Source: Acaudatibacter sp035532115 (GTDB taxonomy: Bacteria > Pseudomonadota > Alphaproteobacteria > Caulobacterales > Caulobacteraceae). From it: 64,000 bases of DNA. The stretch's first letter is position 1. Every line of letters starts with the position of its first letter. The DNA lies in assembly GCA_035532115.1 (NCBI GenBank), contig DATKRO010000037.1, positions 1 through 64,000 of the forward strand, written 5' to 3'. Positions 15,671 through 24,521 of this stretch are shown here, piece after piece. The notes below the pieces were generated by a model, which did not search any database, was not told the origin of the DNA, and worked only from the letters and a program-made list of their open reading frames with translations. The translations under genes and the position numbers were made by a program.

Positions 15671-18196
15671 TTACGCCTCGAGCCGGACGGTCGCCTGCAG
15701 TTCGATGTCGGCGGCGGAGCCGCCGACGAGCAGGTCGTAGGCGCCGGGCTCGCAGGTCCAGCGACCGCGATCGGGATCCCAGAAGGCGAAGGCGCGCTCG
15801 TCGAGCACGATCTCGACCTGGCGGCTTTCGCCCGGTTCGAGCGCGACCTTGGCGAAGCCCTTCAGCTCCTTCACCGGCCGCTCGCGCGACGGTCCGCGTG
15901 GGCGCACGTAGAGCTGGGCCGTCTCCTTGCCGGGCCGCTCGCCGACGTTGCGCAAGGTGAAGACGACCCGCACGGCCTCGCCGATGCGCACCTCCTCGGG
16001 GGCGGCCAGCCCGGAATAGCGGAAGCGGGTGTAGGTGAGGCCGAAGCCGAACGGGAACAGCGGCCGCTCGCCCGAGCGGTCGAAATGCCGGTAGCCCACC
16101 GCCAGCCCCTCGCCGTAGCGCACGCTGGCGCCGCCCGGATAATAGGGATGGGCGGGGGTGTCCTCGAGCCGCATCGGCAAGGTCACCGGCAAGCGACCGG
16201 ACGGTTCGATTTCGCCCAGAAGGATGCGCGCGACCGCGTCCGGCCCCGCTTCGCCCCCCAGCCAGGCCTCGAGCACCGCCGGCGCGTGATCGATCCAGGG
16301 CAGGACGTAGGGCGCCCCGTTGGTCAGCACCACGACGGTGCGCGGATTGGCGGCCAGCACCGCCTCGACCAGGGCGTTCTGGTCGCCCGGCAGGTCGAGG
16401 TCGGCGCGGTCGTAGCCCTCGCCCTCGCTGACCGAGGCCGAGCCAACCACCACCACGGCGGCGTCGCATCGCGACGCCAGCGCCGCGGCCTCGGCGACGG
16501 TCCCGGTGGGCTGGCGCACGCCCACGTTGAAATACTCCCAGGAGAGGCGGTCGGCCTCGTCGCCGGATCGACGCTGCTCGTCACGGCTCGGGAGGGCGCG
16601 GACGTATTCGACGCGCACCGGATAGCCGCGGCCGGCGGCGAGCGTGGCCACGGCGAGCTTTCGCGGCGCGAGGCCGCCGCCGAGGTCGAGCTTGTCCGCG
16701 CGCGCCGGCGTCGCCGCGTCGATCAGGGGCGCCCCATCCAGCCACATCCGCATTTCGCCCGGTCCGCGCAACGAGAACTCATGGCGCCCGTCGCGCGCCG
16801 GCCAGAACCAGCCCGACCAGCGCAGCGCGCCATAAGCCGCCGGCTGACCAGCGCCGAGATCGTGGCTGACCAGCTTGCCGAGCTGGCGCTCGACGCGGCT
16901 CTGCATCGGCGGCGCATCGAAGCCCCGCGCCGCAAAATATTCACAGGTGACGCCCGCAACGCCGCGGGCCTCGTCGGGGCTGAACATCGCGGCCCTCGCG
17001 GCCGGCGGAACCGGCTCGTTGTCGCCGCCCTCGGCGTGCAGAACCTCGGCCCTGCCCGCGAGCCGCTCGCGCAGCGCCGCCAGCACCGAGACCTGCCGGT
17101 CCGTGCGCACCTGGGACGACCCGCCGCCCTGGATGCGGCGCACCGCCGCGTTCGGCCCGACCACCGCCAATGTGGCGATCCCCTGCAACGGCAGCAGGTC
17201 GCCCTCGTTCCTGAGCAGCACCACGGCCTCGCCCGCGGCGCGCTCGGCGATCTGGCGGTGACGCGCCGAGCGCAGCTCGCCCGCGGGCGCCGGCCCGCCG
17301 TCGAGCCCGCCGCAGCGCACGATGAGGCGGCACATGCGGAGCGCGGCGTCGTCGACGCGCTCGGGGGCCACCTCGCCGGCCCGGACCGCGGCCAGCAGGC
17401 GCTCGCCGAACCATCGCGCCGGGCCGGGCATCTCCAGGTCCGTGCCGCCATTGGCCGCAGCCGCCGTCGCGTGCACCGCCCCCCAGTCGGAAACCACCAC
17501 GCCGTCATAGCCCCATTCGCCCTTGAGGATGTCGACGAGCAGCTTCGCGTTCTCGGTGGCGTAGACGCCGTCCACCTTGTTGTACGAGGCCATCACCGTC
17601 CAGGGGTCCGCCCGCTTCACCACCGTCTCGAAGCCGGCCAGGTAGATCTCCCGCAGCGTCCGCTCGTCGAGCTCGACGCTGACGGTCATGCGGTTTTCCT
17701 CCTGGTTGTTCACCGCATAGTGCTTGAGCGAAGCGCCCACGCCTTCGCCCTGCAGCCCCTCGACATAGGCGACGCCGAGTTCGCCGGCCAGGAACGGGTC
17801 TTCGGAATAGGTCTCGAAGTTGCGGCCCCAGAGCGGCGTGCGGGCGATGTTGATGGTGGGTGCGAGCACCACGCGCGCGCCCATCGCCAAGGCCTCGCGG
17901 GCGGTCGCCGCGGCGGTTTCGCGCACCAGCTCAGGGTTCCAGGTCGAGGCCATGGCGACGCCGACGGGAAACACCGTGGCCGGTTCTCCCTCGTTGGAGC
18001 GCACGCCGGTCGGCCCGTCCGTCACCTTGATCGCCGGTACGCCCAATCGCTCGACGCCGTGCAGGGTGAACGAGGCCGCCCCGGCCATCAGCGCGACCTT
18101 ATCCTCGAGCGTGAGGCGCGAGGCGAGATCCTGGGCGCGCGCCTCCGCCGGCGCCCCGGTGTCGCGGAATGTCGCCTCAGCCGCGGTCGTGCTCAT
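15671..18196 (-). CDS. Glycoside hydrolase family 3 beta-glucosidase with PA14 insert
   Basis: Hydrolyses terminal beta-linked glucosides or similar. The 841-residue protein has the GH3 N-terminal barrel, including KVTDGPTGVRSNEGEPATVFPVGVAMASTWN, SLKHYAVNNQEENRM and the nucleophile Asp237 in VVVSDWGAVH. The C-terminal sandwich domain contains SASVSEGEGYDRADLDLPGDQ. A PA14-like domain is inserted at about residues 405-545 (GVTCEYFAARGFD...WSGWFWPARDGRHEFSLRGPGEMRMWLDG). A fibronectin-III-like C-terminus ends VRLEA. No signal peptide is visible, so it is probably cytoplasmic. Start ATG 18196. Divergent from the TPR-sulfotransferase gene over 245 bp. Confidence 0.93.
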   Translation of the reverse strand: MSTTAAEATFRDTGAPAEARAQDLASRLTLEDKVALMAGAASFTLHGVERLGVPAIKVTDGPTGVRSNEGEPATVFPVGVAMASTWNPELVRETAAATAREALAMGARVVLAPTINIARTPLWGRNFETYSEDPFLAGELGVAYVEGLQGEGVGASLKHYAVNNQEENRMTVSVELDERTLREIYLAGFETVVKRADPWTVMASYNKVDGVYATENAKLLVDILKGEWGYDGVVVSDWGAVHATAAAANGGTDLEMPGPARWFGERLLAAVRAGEVAPERVDDAALRMCRLIVRCGGLDGGPAPAGELRSARHRQIAERAAGEAVVLLRNEGDLLPLQGIATLAVVGPNAAVRRIQGGGSSQVRTDRQVSVLAALRERLAGRAEVLHAEGGDNEPVPPAARAAMFSPDEARGVAGVTCEYFAARGFDAPPMQSRVERQLGKLVSHDLGAGQPAAYGALRWSGWFWPARDGRHEFSLRGPGEMRMWLDGAPLIDAATPARADKLDLGGGLAPRKLAVATLAAGRGYPVRVEYVRALPSRDEQRRSGDEADRLSWEYFNVGVRQPTGTVAEAAALASRCDAAVVVVGSASVSEGEGYDRADLDLPGDQNALVEAVLAANPRTVVVLTNGAPYVLPWIDHAPAVLEAWLGGEAGPDAVARILLGEIEPSGRLPVTLPMRLEDTPAHPYYPGGASVRYGEGLAVGYRHFDRSGERPLFPFGFGLTYTRFRYSGLAAPEEVRIGEAVRVVFTLRNVGERPGKETAQLYVRPRGPSRERPVKELKGFAKVALEPGESRQVEIVLDERAFAFWDPDRGRWTCEPGAYDLLVGGSAADIELQATVRLEA

Positions 18197-18441
18197 GGCG
18201 GGCGCCTCCTTGCGGGACGGTGTCTTCGCCCGGCACACTGGCCCAACCGATCCGACCGCGCCAGTCCCGGCGACAGTCCCGCCGCTCCGGAACGGTGGCC
18301 TGCCGAGTGGGCCTGCCGACTTGACGCCGCGCGGCAGTTCTGCGGATTTGCAAGTTGCGGGCGGGCCAATCCAGCCCGGGCGCGCGCCGGGGAAGTCGGC
18401 GGAGTCGCGCGCCGGGCGCGAACGATGCGTGGTGAGTCGTC

Positions 18442-19932
18442 ATGAACCCTTCCTCGAGCCGGCGTGAGCGCGCTCAGGCCTCGTTCGAGGCGGGCGTCGC
18501 GCACCTCCAGCAGCGAGCGTGGCTGGCGGCGGCGCAGGCCTTCGGGAGCGCCGTCGCGCTGCGCCCCGATCACGCGCCGGCGCACCTGGGCCACTCCAGG
18601 GCCACGCGCAATCTCGGGCAATGGCCGCAGGCCGAGCGCAGCGCCCGGGCGGCGCTGGAGGCCGATCCCAGCTTCGCCGAGGCGGCGCACTACCTCGGCG
18701 CGCTTCTGGTGGAGACGGATCGCTCCGCCGAGGCCCTGCCGTTCCTGCAGGCGGCCGCCGAATGGGCGCCCGAGGTGGCCGCGCATCAGCGGGATCTGGG
18801 CGTGACGCAGATATTCCTCGGCGACGTCGCCGGCGGCCGCGAGCGGCTGTTCAGGACCATCGACCTCGATGTGCACGCCAACGAGGTGCTCTACACCCTG
18901 GTGCGGCTATGCCGGATGAACGACGGCTCGGCGCGGACCCAGCGCCTCTTCGACATTGTCGGCGATCTGAGCGCGCGGCCCGACGATCTGCCCAGCGCCG
19001 AGCGCGCCCAGGTGCTATTCGCCCTGGCCAAGGCCTACGAGGACCGCAGCGAGCACGCGCAGGCCGCGCGGGCGATGGAGCAGGCAAACGCGGTCAAGCG
19101 CGCCACCGTGGCCTACGACATTGGCGCGGCCGAATCGCGCATGCGCCAGCTTGCGGAGATCTTCGATCGTCCGCTGCTCGATCGCCTGGCGCGCCAGGGC
19201 TCGGCTTCAGCGCGGCCGATCTTCATCGTCGGCATGCCGAGGTCGGGATCGACCCTGATCGAACAGATCCTCTGCGCCCATCCCGACGTGCATGGGGCCG
19301 GCGAGGCCTATCACCTGCCGGGCATCCTGGAAGGCTCGCGCGGGCTGGGCGGCGCGTCCTATCCGCAGTGGGCGCGGACCATGAACGAGATCGACTGCGC
19401 CGCGATCGCCGAGGCCTATCTGAAGCTGCTTCCCGCCGGGCGGCCGGCCCGCCCACGCACCACCGACAAATGGCTCGACAATTTCGAAAGTCTCGGCCTC
19501 ATCCGCGTCTGCCTGCCCAACGCAAAGATCATCCACTGCCATCGCGATCCCCGGGACCAGCTCTTCTCGTGCTGGTCGCTGCTGTTCTCGCAGAACCAGG
19601 AGTACGCCTACGACATCGCCGAACTGCGCCGCTTTCATCGCGCCTACCAGGGCCTGATGGCGCACTGGCGCGACGTGCTGCCGAGCCAGTCCATGCTGGA
19701 GGTGCGCTACGAGCGGCTGGTGGCCGAGCCGGAAGCGGGGACCCGCGCCATCCTCGCGCATTGCGGCCTGGAGTGGGACGAGCAGGCGCTGCGCTTCTGG
19801 GACTCCAAGCGTCAGGTCAAGTCGGCCAGCATGGCCCAGGTGCGCGAGCCGATCTATGACCGCTCGATCGGCCGCTGGCGCCCGTTCGCCGAGCTTCTGG
19901 CGCCGCTCTTCGCTGGGCTGGAGCCGGCCTGA
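18442..19932 (+). CDS. TPR-repeat sulfotransferase
   Basis: Protein of 496 residues. The N-terminal half (about 10-220) is a TPR array (AGVAHLQQRAWLAAAQAFGSAVALRPDHAPAHLGH and later units). The C-terminal half is a PAPS-dependent sulfotransferase. The 5'-phosphosulfate loop is PIFIVGMPRSGSTLIEQILCAHP, and the 3'-phosphate motif is AKIIHCHRDPRDQLFSCW. The tail ends with WDSKRQVKSASMAQVREPIYDRSIGRWRPF, usual in this bacterial family. The acceptor is unknown; family members modify peptides or polysaccharides. Confidence 0.9.
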   Translation: MNPSSSRRERAQASFEAGVAHLQQRAWLAAAQAFGSAVALRPDHAPAHLGHSRATRNLGQWPQAERSARAALEADPSFAEAAHYLGALLVETDRSAEALPFLQAAAEWAPEVAAHQRDLGVTQIFLGDVAGGRERLFRTIDLDVHANEVLYTLVRLCRMNDGSARTQRLFDIVGDLSARPDDLPSAERAQVLFALAKAYEDRSEHAQAARAMEQANAVKRATVAYDIGAAESRMRQLAEIFDRPLLDRLARQGSASARPIFIVGMPRSGSTLIEQILCAHPDVHGAGEAYHLPGILEGSRGLGGASYPQWARTMNEIDCAAIAEAYLKLLPAGRPARPRTTDKWLDNFESLGLIRVCLPNAKIIHCHRDPRDQLFSCWSLLFSQNQEYAYDIAELRRFHRAYQGLMAHWRDVLPSQSMLEVRYERLVAEPEAGTRAILAHCGLEWDEQALRFWDSKRQVKSASMAQVREPIYDRSIGRWRPFAELLAPLFAGLEPA

Positions 19933-20046
19933 AGCGCCAGCGGCGGCGACGCGGCCGCGGCTTCGGCCGCTGGCGAAAATGTCGGCGCGGGCGGCTCGGT
20001 GCGGTGGTAGAGTGAAAGGCGAACGGAGGAGCGGGCGGCGCGGCGC

Positions 20047-21132
20047 ATGACGAGGGTTCGGGCTTTCATCGGCCTTGGCGTTTTGGCTCTGATCGCAGGC
20101 TGGATCGCGCTTGCTCCCCCGGCGCGAGCGCAGGCGGCGGCGAACGCCGATCCGCTGGGCCAGGCGGAGCGGTCGGTGGTCCGCGTCGTCACGGTCTCGC
20201 TCGATGCAACCAACAGTCCCATTGCGCTGGAGACGGGCAGCGGCTTCGTCGTCGCCCCCGGCAAGGTGGTCACCAATCACCATGTGGTCGAGGGCGCGCC
20301 GGCGGCCGCAACGGTCGAAACCTTCGTGATTCCCGACCTCGACGCCGGCGGCGCGCCGCAGCGCGTCAGCGTGGCCCAGACGTGGAGCGACGCCGACCTG
20401 GCGCTGCTGAACGCGCCCGGATTGGGCTCGCCCCCGATCGTGATCGCCACCGTCGCGCCCAGCAAGTCGGCCACCGTCCACGCCCTCGGCTATCCGGGCG
20501 TCACCGACGAATTGCGGAACCTGCCGCTGTCGCAGATCCTCGAGCCGCAGCAGGTGTACGTCACGCCTGGCTCGATCGCGCTGTTCTCCTCGGTCGCGCC
20601 GGGTGGTCGGCCGATCGACACCATCTTTCATACCGCGCCCATCAATCCGGGGAATTCCGGCGGCCCGCTCATCGACGCCTGCGGCCGCGTGATCGGCGTC
20701 AACACCTGGAGCGCGGGCACCGAGCTGGCCGACAACGGCGAGCTTTCCATGCCTCAGGGACAGTTCATCGCCACGCGGTCCGACGTCCTGGCCCGTTTCC
20801 TCGACGAGGCCCAGGTAAGCGTCAAGCTGGCCACGAGTACGTGCGTGCCGGCCGCGTTGCAGACGCTCGAAGATCGGCTTTCGGGGGACGAGGCGGCCAT
20901 CGCACTGCAGAAGGAACTCATCGGCAGGACGCAGACGGCGCTGGACAACGCCGCCGCGCGCCAGAAGCAGCTGGCGCTGTGGCTCGAACTCACGGGCGCC
21001 GCGCTGGCGGCGCTGGGAGGGACGGTGGCGTTCGTTCTGGTGCGTCTGCGCCGGCTGACCGGCCCCGCCTCCGCGCGCATCTCGCCCAGCCCCGCAGCGC
21101 CGCCCGGCGCGGCTGGCGAGCCGGTCGCCTGA
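20047..21132 (+). CDS. Exported S1-family (trypsin-like) serine protease with C-terminal membrane helix
   Basis: Product of 361 residues. A signal sequence ends about ARAQA (residue 30). The protease domain has the triad His79 (VVTNHHVV), Asp117 (SDADLALL) and Ser204 (NPGNSGGPL), as in HtrA-like enzymes, but no PDZ domain follows. Instead there is a helical stretch (residues about 275-315) and a single transmembrane helix (TGAALAALGGTVAFVLVRL). A Pro/Ala-rich tail comes last. It probably faces the periplasm tethered to the membrane. Stand-alone gene. Confidence 0.88.
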   Translation: MTRVRAFIGLGVLALIAGWIALAPPARAQAAANADPLGQAERSVVRVVTVSLDATNSPIALETGSGFVVAPGKVVTNHHVVEGAPAAATVETFVIPDLDAGGAPQRVSVAQTWSDADLALLNAPGLGSPPIVIATVAPSKSATVHALGYPGVTDELRNLPLSQILEPQQVYVTPGSIALFSSVAPGGRPIDTIFHTAPINPGNSGGPLIDACGRVIGVNTWSAGTELADNGELSMPQGQFIATRSDVLARFLDEAQVSVKLATSTCVPAALQTLEDRLSGDEAAIALQKELIGRTQTALDNAAARQKQLALWLELTGAALAALGGTVAFVLVRLRRLTGPASARISPSPAAPPGAAGEPVA

Positions 21133-21140
21133 GCCGCCGC

Positions 21141-21677
21141 TCACGCAAGGGCGCCCGCGAAGCCGAGCGCGGCGGCGGCCGCCAGGCACCAGAGTGGACT
21201 GATCCTGGAAAAGGAGAGCGCCGCGGCGCAGAGGCCCGTCACCGCCGCCAGCCGCCAATTCCTGTCGGCGGCGCGCGCCAGCACGAAGGCGCTGGAGCAG
21301 ACGAGCCCCACCGCAACCGGAGCGAGGCCGGCGCCGATCGCCACGCGCCAGGGCGCCTCGCGCCGCCGGTCCCAGAGCTTGGAGATCCAGTAGGTGAGCA
21401 CGCAGGACGGCGCGCACATGCCGAGCGTCGCCACCAGCGCTCCGGCGATGCCGGCCGCCTTCCAGCCGATCAGGGTCGAGACCAGGAAGTTCGGCCCCGG
21501 AGCGGCCTGGGCGATGGCGAAGAGCGCCGCGAACTCCCGATCGCTCATCCAGTGTCGGATATCGACGGCCTGGCGATGGATTTCCGGCACCACCGCGTTG
21601 GCCCCGCCGAAGGCCATCAGGGAAAGCAGGGCGAACTGCACCGCCAGCACGCTCAGCGTATCCCCGAGCGGCTTCAA
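21141..21677 (-). CDS. chrA2: Chromate transporter, second short subunit
   Basis: Half-size ChrA-family membrane protein of 178 residues. Its sequence FALLSLMAFGGANAVVPEIHRQAVD...FAALFAIAQAAPGPNFLVSTLIGWKAAG carries the family GG and PGPN motifs. The most economical start is TTG 21677, which overlaps the stop of the first subunit as TTGA; the next in-frame candidates fall inside the first helix. Pairs of half-size ChrA proteins work together as a chromate or sulfate antiporter. It is the last gene of a coupled three-gene unit. The gene name is by analogy only. Confidence 0.83.
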   Translation of the reverse strand: MKPLGDTLSVLAVQFALLSLMAFGGANAVVPEIHRQAVDIRHWMSDREFAALFAIAQAAPGPNFLVSTLIGWKAAGIAGALVATLGMCAPSCVLTYWISKLWDRRREAPWRVAIGAGLAPVAVGLVCSSAFVLARAADRNWRLAAVTGLCAAALSFSRISPLWCLAAAAALGFAGALA

Positions 21678-22216
21678 CCGGGGCGCCTCCAGACCAGGGC
21701 GACGCTCGCCGGGGCGAGCGCGGCCATCACATAGGGCAGCGGCAGCTGCAGCACCCCCACCGCAGCGAAGGCGGCGAGCATGAACGGGGCCGTGAGCCGC
21801 CAGCGGCGGCGCAGCAGCGGCGCGGCCATGCGCGAGGCGGTGGCGACGACGAGACCGGCGGCCGCCGCCGCCAGGCCGGCCAGCGCCCCTTGGGTCTGGG
21901 CGATGCCGCCGAAGCGGGCGTAGAGCATCGCCAGCGCCGTCACGATCACTGCGGGCGCAGCGACGAGCCCGGTCACCGCGGCGACCGATCCGCGCCATCC
22001 GGCGGCGCGCGCGCCGACCACGATGGAGAGGTTCACCACGTTGGGGCCGGGCAGGCTCTGGCAAAGGGCGAGGGTTTCGTTGAAGTCGTCGGCGCCGATC
22101 CAGCCGCGCCGCTCCACCAGGGTGCGACGCGCGAACGGCAGCACGCCGCCGAATCCGGACAGGGCGATGCCGAGGAAGGTGACGAACAGCTGCCGCGGCG
22201 AGGGCGCCTCGCTCAC
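21674..22216 (-). CDS. chrA1: Chromate transporter, first short subunit
   Basis: Half-size ChrA-family protein of 180 residues with the typical beginning QLFVTFLGIALSGFGGVLPFARRTLVERRGWI. The core motif is LALCQSLPGPNVVNLSIVVGARAAGWRG, and several transmembrane helices follow. The GTG start at 22216 overlaps the stop of the preceding Rap1a-like gene (GTGA). Its own stop overlaps the TTG of the second subunit. The gene is therefore coupled on both sides. Specificity for chromate is inferred from the family only. Confidence 0.83.
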   Translation of the reverse strand: MSEAPSPRQLFVTFLGIALSGFGGVLPFARRTLVERRGWIGADDFNETLALCQSLPGPNVVNLSIVVGARAAGWRGSVAAVTGLVAAPAVIVTALAMLYARFGGIAQTQGALAGLAAAAAGLVVATASRMAAPLLRRRWRLTAPFMLAAFAAVGVLQLPLPYVMAALAPASVALVWRRPG

Positions 22217-22611
22217 CGGCAGGGATAGGTCGCCGACAGCGCCTCGCGCACGAGATCCTGCGCGGCGAACTCGCGCTTCTGCGGATGGGCCTTCAGGAAG
22301 CGCCGCACCGAAGCCACGAGCACGGGTGCGCCGACGCTGGGCGCAATGCAGATGCGCCCCGGGCCGCCCGCGCCCTGAGCCGCCTGGATCGCGTCGCTCA
22401 CGCCCATGACGTAGCCCGTGCAGCGGGCCTGGTTCAGCTCCGGGCCGGCGCCGGGCGGAGCGGCCGCGCACTGGGCCATGAGATCGGCGCCGGTGTAGAA
22501 CTCCAGATCCGTGCCCGCTGCGCGCGCGCCGGAGCCCGCGATGCCGACGGCCGCCAAGCCGGCGCTCGCCAGCAACACCGCCGCCTTCAGCGCGATCGCC
22601 ACATTCTTCAT
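22213..22611 (-). CDS. Exported Rap1a/Tai-like protein
   Basis: Product of 132 residues from ATG 22611. The signal peptide is MKNVAIALKAAVLLASAGLAAVGIAGSGARAAG. The mature part is DLEFYTGADLMAQCAA...CTGYVMGVSDAIQAAQ...ICIAPSVGAPVLVASVRRFLKAHPQKREFAAQDLVREALSATYPC. This pattern, with two Cys pairs and the LV..AL..YPC ending, is that of the Rap1a/Tai family. Founders of the family are immunity proteins against type VI secretion effectors, though many homologues stand alone. No effector or secretion gene is nearby. It overlaps the first chromate-transporter subunit by 4 bp. Confidence 0.72.
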   Translation of the reverse strand: MKNVAIALKAAVLLASAGLAAVGIAGSGARAAGTDLEFYTGADLMAQCAAAPPGAGPELNQARCTGYVMGVSDAIQAAQGAGGPGRICIAPSVGAPVLVASVRRFLKAHPQKREFAAQDLVREALSATYPCR

Positions 22612-22772
22612 CCTGCGCGTCCCACGACCCCCGCATGGCCCAGGGTGGCCGGAGTCGCAAGCGGCGTCAGCCGTCTTGCGCGGCCGAAGCGACGGCGCGG
22701 CCCTGCCGAATATCATTGACATGATGAACCCTCGCCGATTGTTCTTCGTTCAGGCACTTTGGAGGAACCAAC

Positions 22773-22901
22773 ATGGCCGAGAAGCCGCCGCGCCCCCTCG
22801 CCAACTACGTGTTCATCGTGCTGATCGCCCTGGCGCTCTTCGGCGCCCTCGAGTTCACCGTGCGCATGGGCATGTACGCAACGACCGGCGGCATGGGCTA
22901 G
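22773..22901 (+). CDS. 42-residue single-helix membrane protein
   Basis: Short gene not recognised as a family. ATG 22773 is preceded by GGAGGAA about 5 bp away, a strong ribosome site. The product has a polar start (MAEKPPRPLANY), one transmembrane helix (VFIVLIALALFGALEF) and a short glycine-rich tail (VRMGMYATTGGMG). Its TAG stop shares the palindrome CTAG with the TAG stop of the glycosidase on the other strand, so the two genes converge with a 4-bp overlap. Confidence 0.65.
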   Translation: MAEKPPRPLANYVFIVLIALALFGALEFTVRMGMYATTGGMG

Positions 22902-24481
22902 AGGGTCCGGCTCCCGAGGCGCAGGATGGCGCCGCCGTAGGCGTCCAGCGAGACCGCGCCGTCCTGGAGTTCGGCGCGCCATGCGGCCAGGATTTCGCCC
23001 CGCCCGTCGACGCGGGCCGGACGGCCGGAAAGTTCGAACACGCACAGCACCCTTTCGCCCTCGGCCGCCCGCTCGAAGGCGAGCACCCCGTCGGGCGCCT
23101 CGACGAGATCGGCCCTGCCCAGGCGCAGCGCCCGCGAAGCGCGCCGCATGGCGACGAGGGCGCGGGTGAACGCCAGGTGGGACTCGGCGTCGGCCTCCTG
23201 CCGGTCCACCGCCAGCGGCAGGTGGCGGGGGTCGATCGGCAGCCAGGTATCCGCCGCGCTCGAGAACCCCGCCATGGGCGCGTCGCTGGCCCACGGCATC
23301 GGCGTGCGCGCCCCGTCGCGGCCGGCGCCGCCGTCGTAGCTCGCGATGGCGAACGGGTCCTGCAGGCGCTCGAACGGCACCTTGGCGTCGGGAAGCGCAA
23401 GCTCCTCGCCCTGGAACAGGAAGATGGTCCCGCGCAGGGTCAACAGGATCGCCGTCAGCGTCCGCGCCAGGCGTGCGTCATCGTGGGCGAGCCGGGTAGC
23501 AAAGCGCGCCACGTCGTGGTTGCCCAGCGACCATGACGGCCAGCCGTCCGCCTCGCCCCAGGAGGTCAGAGCCTGCGCGAAGAGGGCGGGCGATGGCGTG
23601 CGCGCCGCGAGCAGGTAGAAGCTGTAGGCGGTGTGCAGCCGATCCGGCCCGGCCGTATACTCGAGCTGGCGCGGAAGCGCGGGCTCGTCGACCACCTCGC
23701 CGACGGTCATGCGCCCTGCGTAGCTGTCGACCAGCGATCTCAGCCGTCCGACAAACGCCAGCGCCTCGGGGCGCGAGCGGTCGTGGACGTGGCGCTGCAT
23801 CTGCGTTGGCGTCGCCGGGACGCGCGTCCGCACCGCCGGTGGATTGTCGCGCAGCTCCCGATCGTGGACGATGTAGTTGATGACGTCGAGCCGCAGGCCG
23901 TCCACGCCGCGATCCAGCCAGAACCGCGCCACGTCCAGGATCGCGTCCTGGACATCGGCGGTCCAATAGTCGAGATCGGGCTGCTCGGGCAGGAAGTTGT
24001 GCAGATAGTACTGCCGCCGCCTCGCGCTCCAGCTCCACGCCGGACCCCCAAAGGAAGCGAGCCAGTTGTTGGGCGCGGTCCCGTCCGGTCGGGGATCGGC
24101 CCATACATACCAATCCGCCCTCGCGCCCTCGCGCGAACCGGCGCTTTCCACGAACCAGGGGTGCTGGTCCGAGGTATGCGACCAGACCTGGTCGATGATC
24201 ACCTTCAGCCCCAGGGCATGGGCCTTGGCGAGCAGACGGTCGAAATCGGCCAGCCGACCGAATCTGGGATCGACGTCGCGGTAGTTGCTGACGTCGTAGC
24301 CGAAGTCCTTCATCGGCGACGGGAAGAACGGCGAGAGCCAGATGGCGTCGACGCCCAGCCGCGCGATGTAGTCGAGCTTCTCGGCAACCCCCGGCAGATC
24401 GCCGACGCCGTCGCCGTCGCTGTCGAGGAAGCTGCGCGGATAGACCTGGTAGACCACCGCGCCCCGCCACCATTCGGTCAT
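22898..24481 (-). CDS. Glycoside hydrolase family 13 alpha-glucosidase
   Basis: Hydrolyses alpha-1,4 or alpha-1,6 glucosides. The 527 residues begin WWRGAVVYQVYPRSFLDSDGDGVGDLPG, typical of oligo-1,6-glucosidase and alpha-glucosidase. They contain the catalytic nucleophile Asp199 (GLRLDVINYI), acid/base Glu262 (TVGEVVDEP) and Asp323 (SLGNHDVARFATR). IIDQVWSHTSDQHPWF and WTPMPW-like DGARTPMPW are also family signatures. No signal peptide is seen, so it acts on imported sugars. It ends on the small membrane protein gene and lies 40 bp downstream of the MFS exporter gene. Confidence 0.93.
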   Translation of the reverse strand: MTEWWRGAVVYQVYPRSFLDSDGDGVGDLPGVAEKLDYIARLGVDAIWLSPFFPSPMKDFGYDVSNYRDVDPRFGRLADFDRLLAKAHALGLKVIIDQVWSHTSDQHPWFVESAGSREGARADWYVWADPRPDGTAPNNWLASFGGPAWSWSARRRQYYLHNFLPEQPDLDYWTADVQDAILDVARFWLDRGVDGLRLDVINYIVHDRELRDNPPAVRTRVPATPTQMQRHVHDRSRPEALAFVGRLRSLVDSYAGRMTVGEVVDEPALPRQLEYTAGPDRLHTAYSFYLLAARTPSPALFAQALTSWGEADGWPSWSLGNHDVARFATRLAHDDARLARTLTAILLTLRGTIFLFQGEELALPDAKVPFERLQDPFAIASYDGGAGRDGARTPMPWASDAPMAGFSSAADTWLPIDPRHLPLAVDRQEADAESHLAFTRALVAMRRASRALRLGRADLVEAPDGVLAFERAAEGERVLCVFELSGRPARVDGRGEILAAWRAELQDGAVSLDAYGGAILRLGSRTL

Positions 24482-24521
24482 GCTCGAACTCCTTCCGCGG
24501 CCGAGATCGCGGCGGGCGCGA

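Noticed and set aside
16085..18445. 786-codon plus-strand open frame opposite the family 3 glycosidase
   Set aside because: Antisense shadow with no recognisable domain. The glycosidase active-site motifs are on the minus strand.
22213..22611. Type VI secretion immunity locus
   Set aside because: The Rap1a-like protein is present, but no effector, VgrG or Hcp gene occurs nearby, so an immunity role is not supported.
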